Shown here piece by piece: positions 63,082-64,000 of a DNA stretch of 64,000 bases. Position numbers and translations under genes: made by a program. This DNA comes from Reyranella sp. (lineage in GTDB: Bacteria > Pseudomonadota > Alphaproteobacteria > Reyranellales > Reyranellaceae). The stretch spans positions 119,447 to 183,446 of the forward strand of contig NZ_SCUT01000030.1 in assembly GCF_004297265.1 (NCBI RefSeq), written 5' to 3'. Each line of letters begins with the position of its first letter. Positions within the stretch are counted from its first letter, which is position 1. Under the pieces are notes generated by a model. The model worked only from the letters and a program-made list of their open reading frames with translations. It was not told the DNA's origin and did not search any database.

Positions 63082-63801
63082 TTGTCGATCAATTTATACT
63101 CCGTCTCGAAAGTGATCGGGCCGAAGCGCTTTCAGCGCACGATTGCCAAGGATGTCACGTGGGCAATCGAGCCGCGATCGCAGTACGTCATTCTCAGCAA
63201 TCAGCCGGAATCTCTTGCCGTTTTCCTGAACGTCATTGCGGGTCTTTCGATACCGAGCGAAGGCCATATCAGACGTGAAGGGACGATATCCCCTCCAGGG
63301 GGGTTTCTCAGATACTCCTCGGGCGGAACCCCTTTAGAACTTATTCGATTGCTTGCACCTCTTTATCGGTTTGATACTGAGCAGGTTCTCGATTTCGTAT
63401 CTGCAACCATTCGACACGATCGACTGTTTCGCACACCGCTCGCCCAACTTCCCGCGCTGCTGAGGCGCGAACTCAATTTCATACTGACCTATGCGATCCC
63501 GTGCGATTATTATTTTTATGGAACGCCTCGGGGCTGTCGCCCCGATTTATACAAAGTGGGCCAACAGATATTGGCCCGCAGAAGCAAAGAGGCGACCATG
63601 CTGCTGGGAACCGGCTCAGAACGCCTTGCAAGATCACTCGGTTCGGACGCAAAAGCTGCGATCCTCTATGGTGGCAATTTCACGCTCTACGAACGGCTGG
63701 ACGACGCTCTTGTGGTGTTCGCGCAATTGGATCCCGAACCAGCAATCCCGAACGAAGCACTTGAGGGCGAATCCCATGACGAGATCGACCTCCTCCTGTG
63801 A
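63082..63801 (+). CDS. Degenerate KpsT-like ABC ATPase of a capsule-export cluster
   Basis: A 239-residue protein that aligns by order with KpsT-type capsule-export ATPases: an opening strand like L-Y-S-V-S-K, then N-V-I-A-G-L-S-I-P-S-E-G-H-I. The Walker A site is gone: the place of G-x-x-G-x-G-K-S-T reads L-S-N-Q-P-E-S-L-A. The signature and Walker B region (T-Y-A-I-P-C-D-Y-Y-F-Y-G) also lack the catalytic Glu. It cannot hydrolyse ATP in the normal way. The start is TTG 63082. GC is lower than in the core genes. Confidence 0.6.
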   Translation: MSINLYSVSKVIGPKRFQRTIAKDVTWAIEPRSQYVILSNQPESLAVFLNVIAGLSIPSEGHIRREGTISPPGGFLRYSSGGTPLELIRLLAPLYRFDTEQVLDFVSATIRHDRLFRTPLAQLPALLRRELNFILTYAIPCDYYFYGTPRGCRPDLYKVGQQILARRSKEATMLLGTGSERLARSLGSDAKAAILYGGNFTLYERLDDALVVFAQLDPEPAIPNEALEGESHDEIDLLL

Positions 63802-63974
63802 AGATTGCGACACGTCCAAGTAAATGGTCGGTATCTCTGACAGTCTTTGATACGTCTATGGCAAGTTTGTCACCTGAATCACAATGTACTGATTTCAAAC
63901 AGTACCTCAATTCCGGAAGGGCTTTACTTCAGCCTGTATTGTCTGCACTCGAAGCACCATCCTTCATTTTATGA
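63798..63974 (+). CDS. Possible 58-residue protein coupled to the KpsT-like gene
   Basis: GTG 63798 overlaps the stop of the KpsT-like gene (GTGA), and its own stop overlaps the next ATG (ATGA). The 58 residues (K-W-S-V-S-L-T-V-F-D and L-N-S-G-R-A-L-L-Q-P-V-L) contain no membrane helix or known motif. The double overlap within a transport cluster is the main support. Confidence 0.4.
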   Translation: MKIATRPSKWSVSLTVFDTSMASLSPESQCTDFKQYLNSGRALLQPVLSALEAPSFIL

Positions 63975-64000
63975 TGCGGCGGCGGCGTCGCTCCATTTTG
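63971..64000 (+). CDS. 5' end of a CDS running off the window
   Basis: ATG 63971 overlaps the previous stop (ATGA) and reads M-M-R-R-R-R-R-S-I-L to the window edge. The cluster of arginines before a hydrophobic start is what an inner-membrane capsule-export component (KpsE-like) could show, but ten residues are not enough to decide. Confidence 0.4.
   Translation, partial: MMRRRRRSIL

Noticed and set aside
1..64000. tRNA, rRNA, CRISPR, insertion sequences or phage genes
   Set aside because: I found no cloverleaf, regular spaced repeats, transposase or integrase motifs on either strand.

Overview
This is a high-GC (roughly 65% by eye) chromosomal window from a Gram-negative alphaproteobacterium. 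The evidence is a MipZ-type division-site ATPase, a short cysteine-free bL31, the surA-pdxA-rsmA order, a stand-alone CyaY, and two Bug-type tripartite-tricarboxylate receptors. Reyranella-like or Bradyrhizobium-like lineages would fit, but the genus cannot be fixed from the sequence alone. I see no tRNA, rRNA, CRISPR array, insertion sequence or prophage.

Layout. 0-5.1 kb: surface-polysaccharide genes, namely a GDP-mannose-dehydratase-like SDR, an HddA-like heptose kinase, an RmlC-like epimerase, an AGE-family epimerase and an FkbM methyltransferase. 5.2-10.7 kb: core genes surA-pdxA-rsmA-plsC on the plus strand, facing gmk and yicC. 10.8-18.2 kb: two membrane-anchored SGNH proteins around an SDR, an acyl-CoA dehydrogenase, a VWA protein, an MFS transporter and mipZ. 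18.2-28.1 kb: two molybdopterin oxidoreductases, an odd GNAT/membrane/ClpP-like fusion, an acyl-CoA synthetase, an MsbA-like exporter, cyaY and rpmE. 28.1-33.6 kb: small stress or detoxification enzymes, DUF2252, an MFS pump, and an Ada/AlkA-type gene followed by ogt. 33.6-41.6 kb: a minus-strand run with Bug receptors, an ArsR-SRPBCC-GFA operon, a LysR regulator, an asparaginase-like protein, YghU and the key locus described next. 41.7-50.3 kb: rmlB, a Nudix hydrolase, a complete sulfate ABC importer (sbp-cysT-cysW-cysA) with an FAD protein and an Rrf2 regulator, and UDP-xylose synthase. 50.4-57.2 kb: an accessory stretch of small unknown proteins, a sulfotransferase-like protein and a large secreted protein. 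57.2-64 kb: an FAD oxidoreductase/epimerase/TIM-barrel sugar trio, cysD-cysNC, and the start of a capsule-export cluster headed by a degenerate KpsT-like ATPase.

The most notable feature is at 35963-36481 (minus). A frame of 92 codons meets an in-frame TGA and continues for 79 more codons. The residues after the TGA are G-S-C, which recreates the U-G-S-C motif of the UGSC selenoprotein family. A good bacterial SECIS hairpin starts a few bases after the TGA. Conventional gene calling would truncate or lose this gene. It is preceded on the same strand by an uncharacterised 361-residue protein (17-bp gap) and a Bug-type receptor (16-bp gap), which suggests a selenoprotein operon with its own solute receptor.

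The genes suggest a cell that invests in envelope polysaccharide. Deoxyheptose, rhamnose and UDP-xylose precursors, PAPS synthesis (cysDNC), sulfate uptake and a candidate sulfotransferase all lie in the window, so a sulfated or heptose-containing surface glycan is a reasonable hypothesis.
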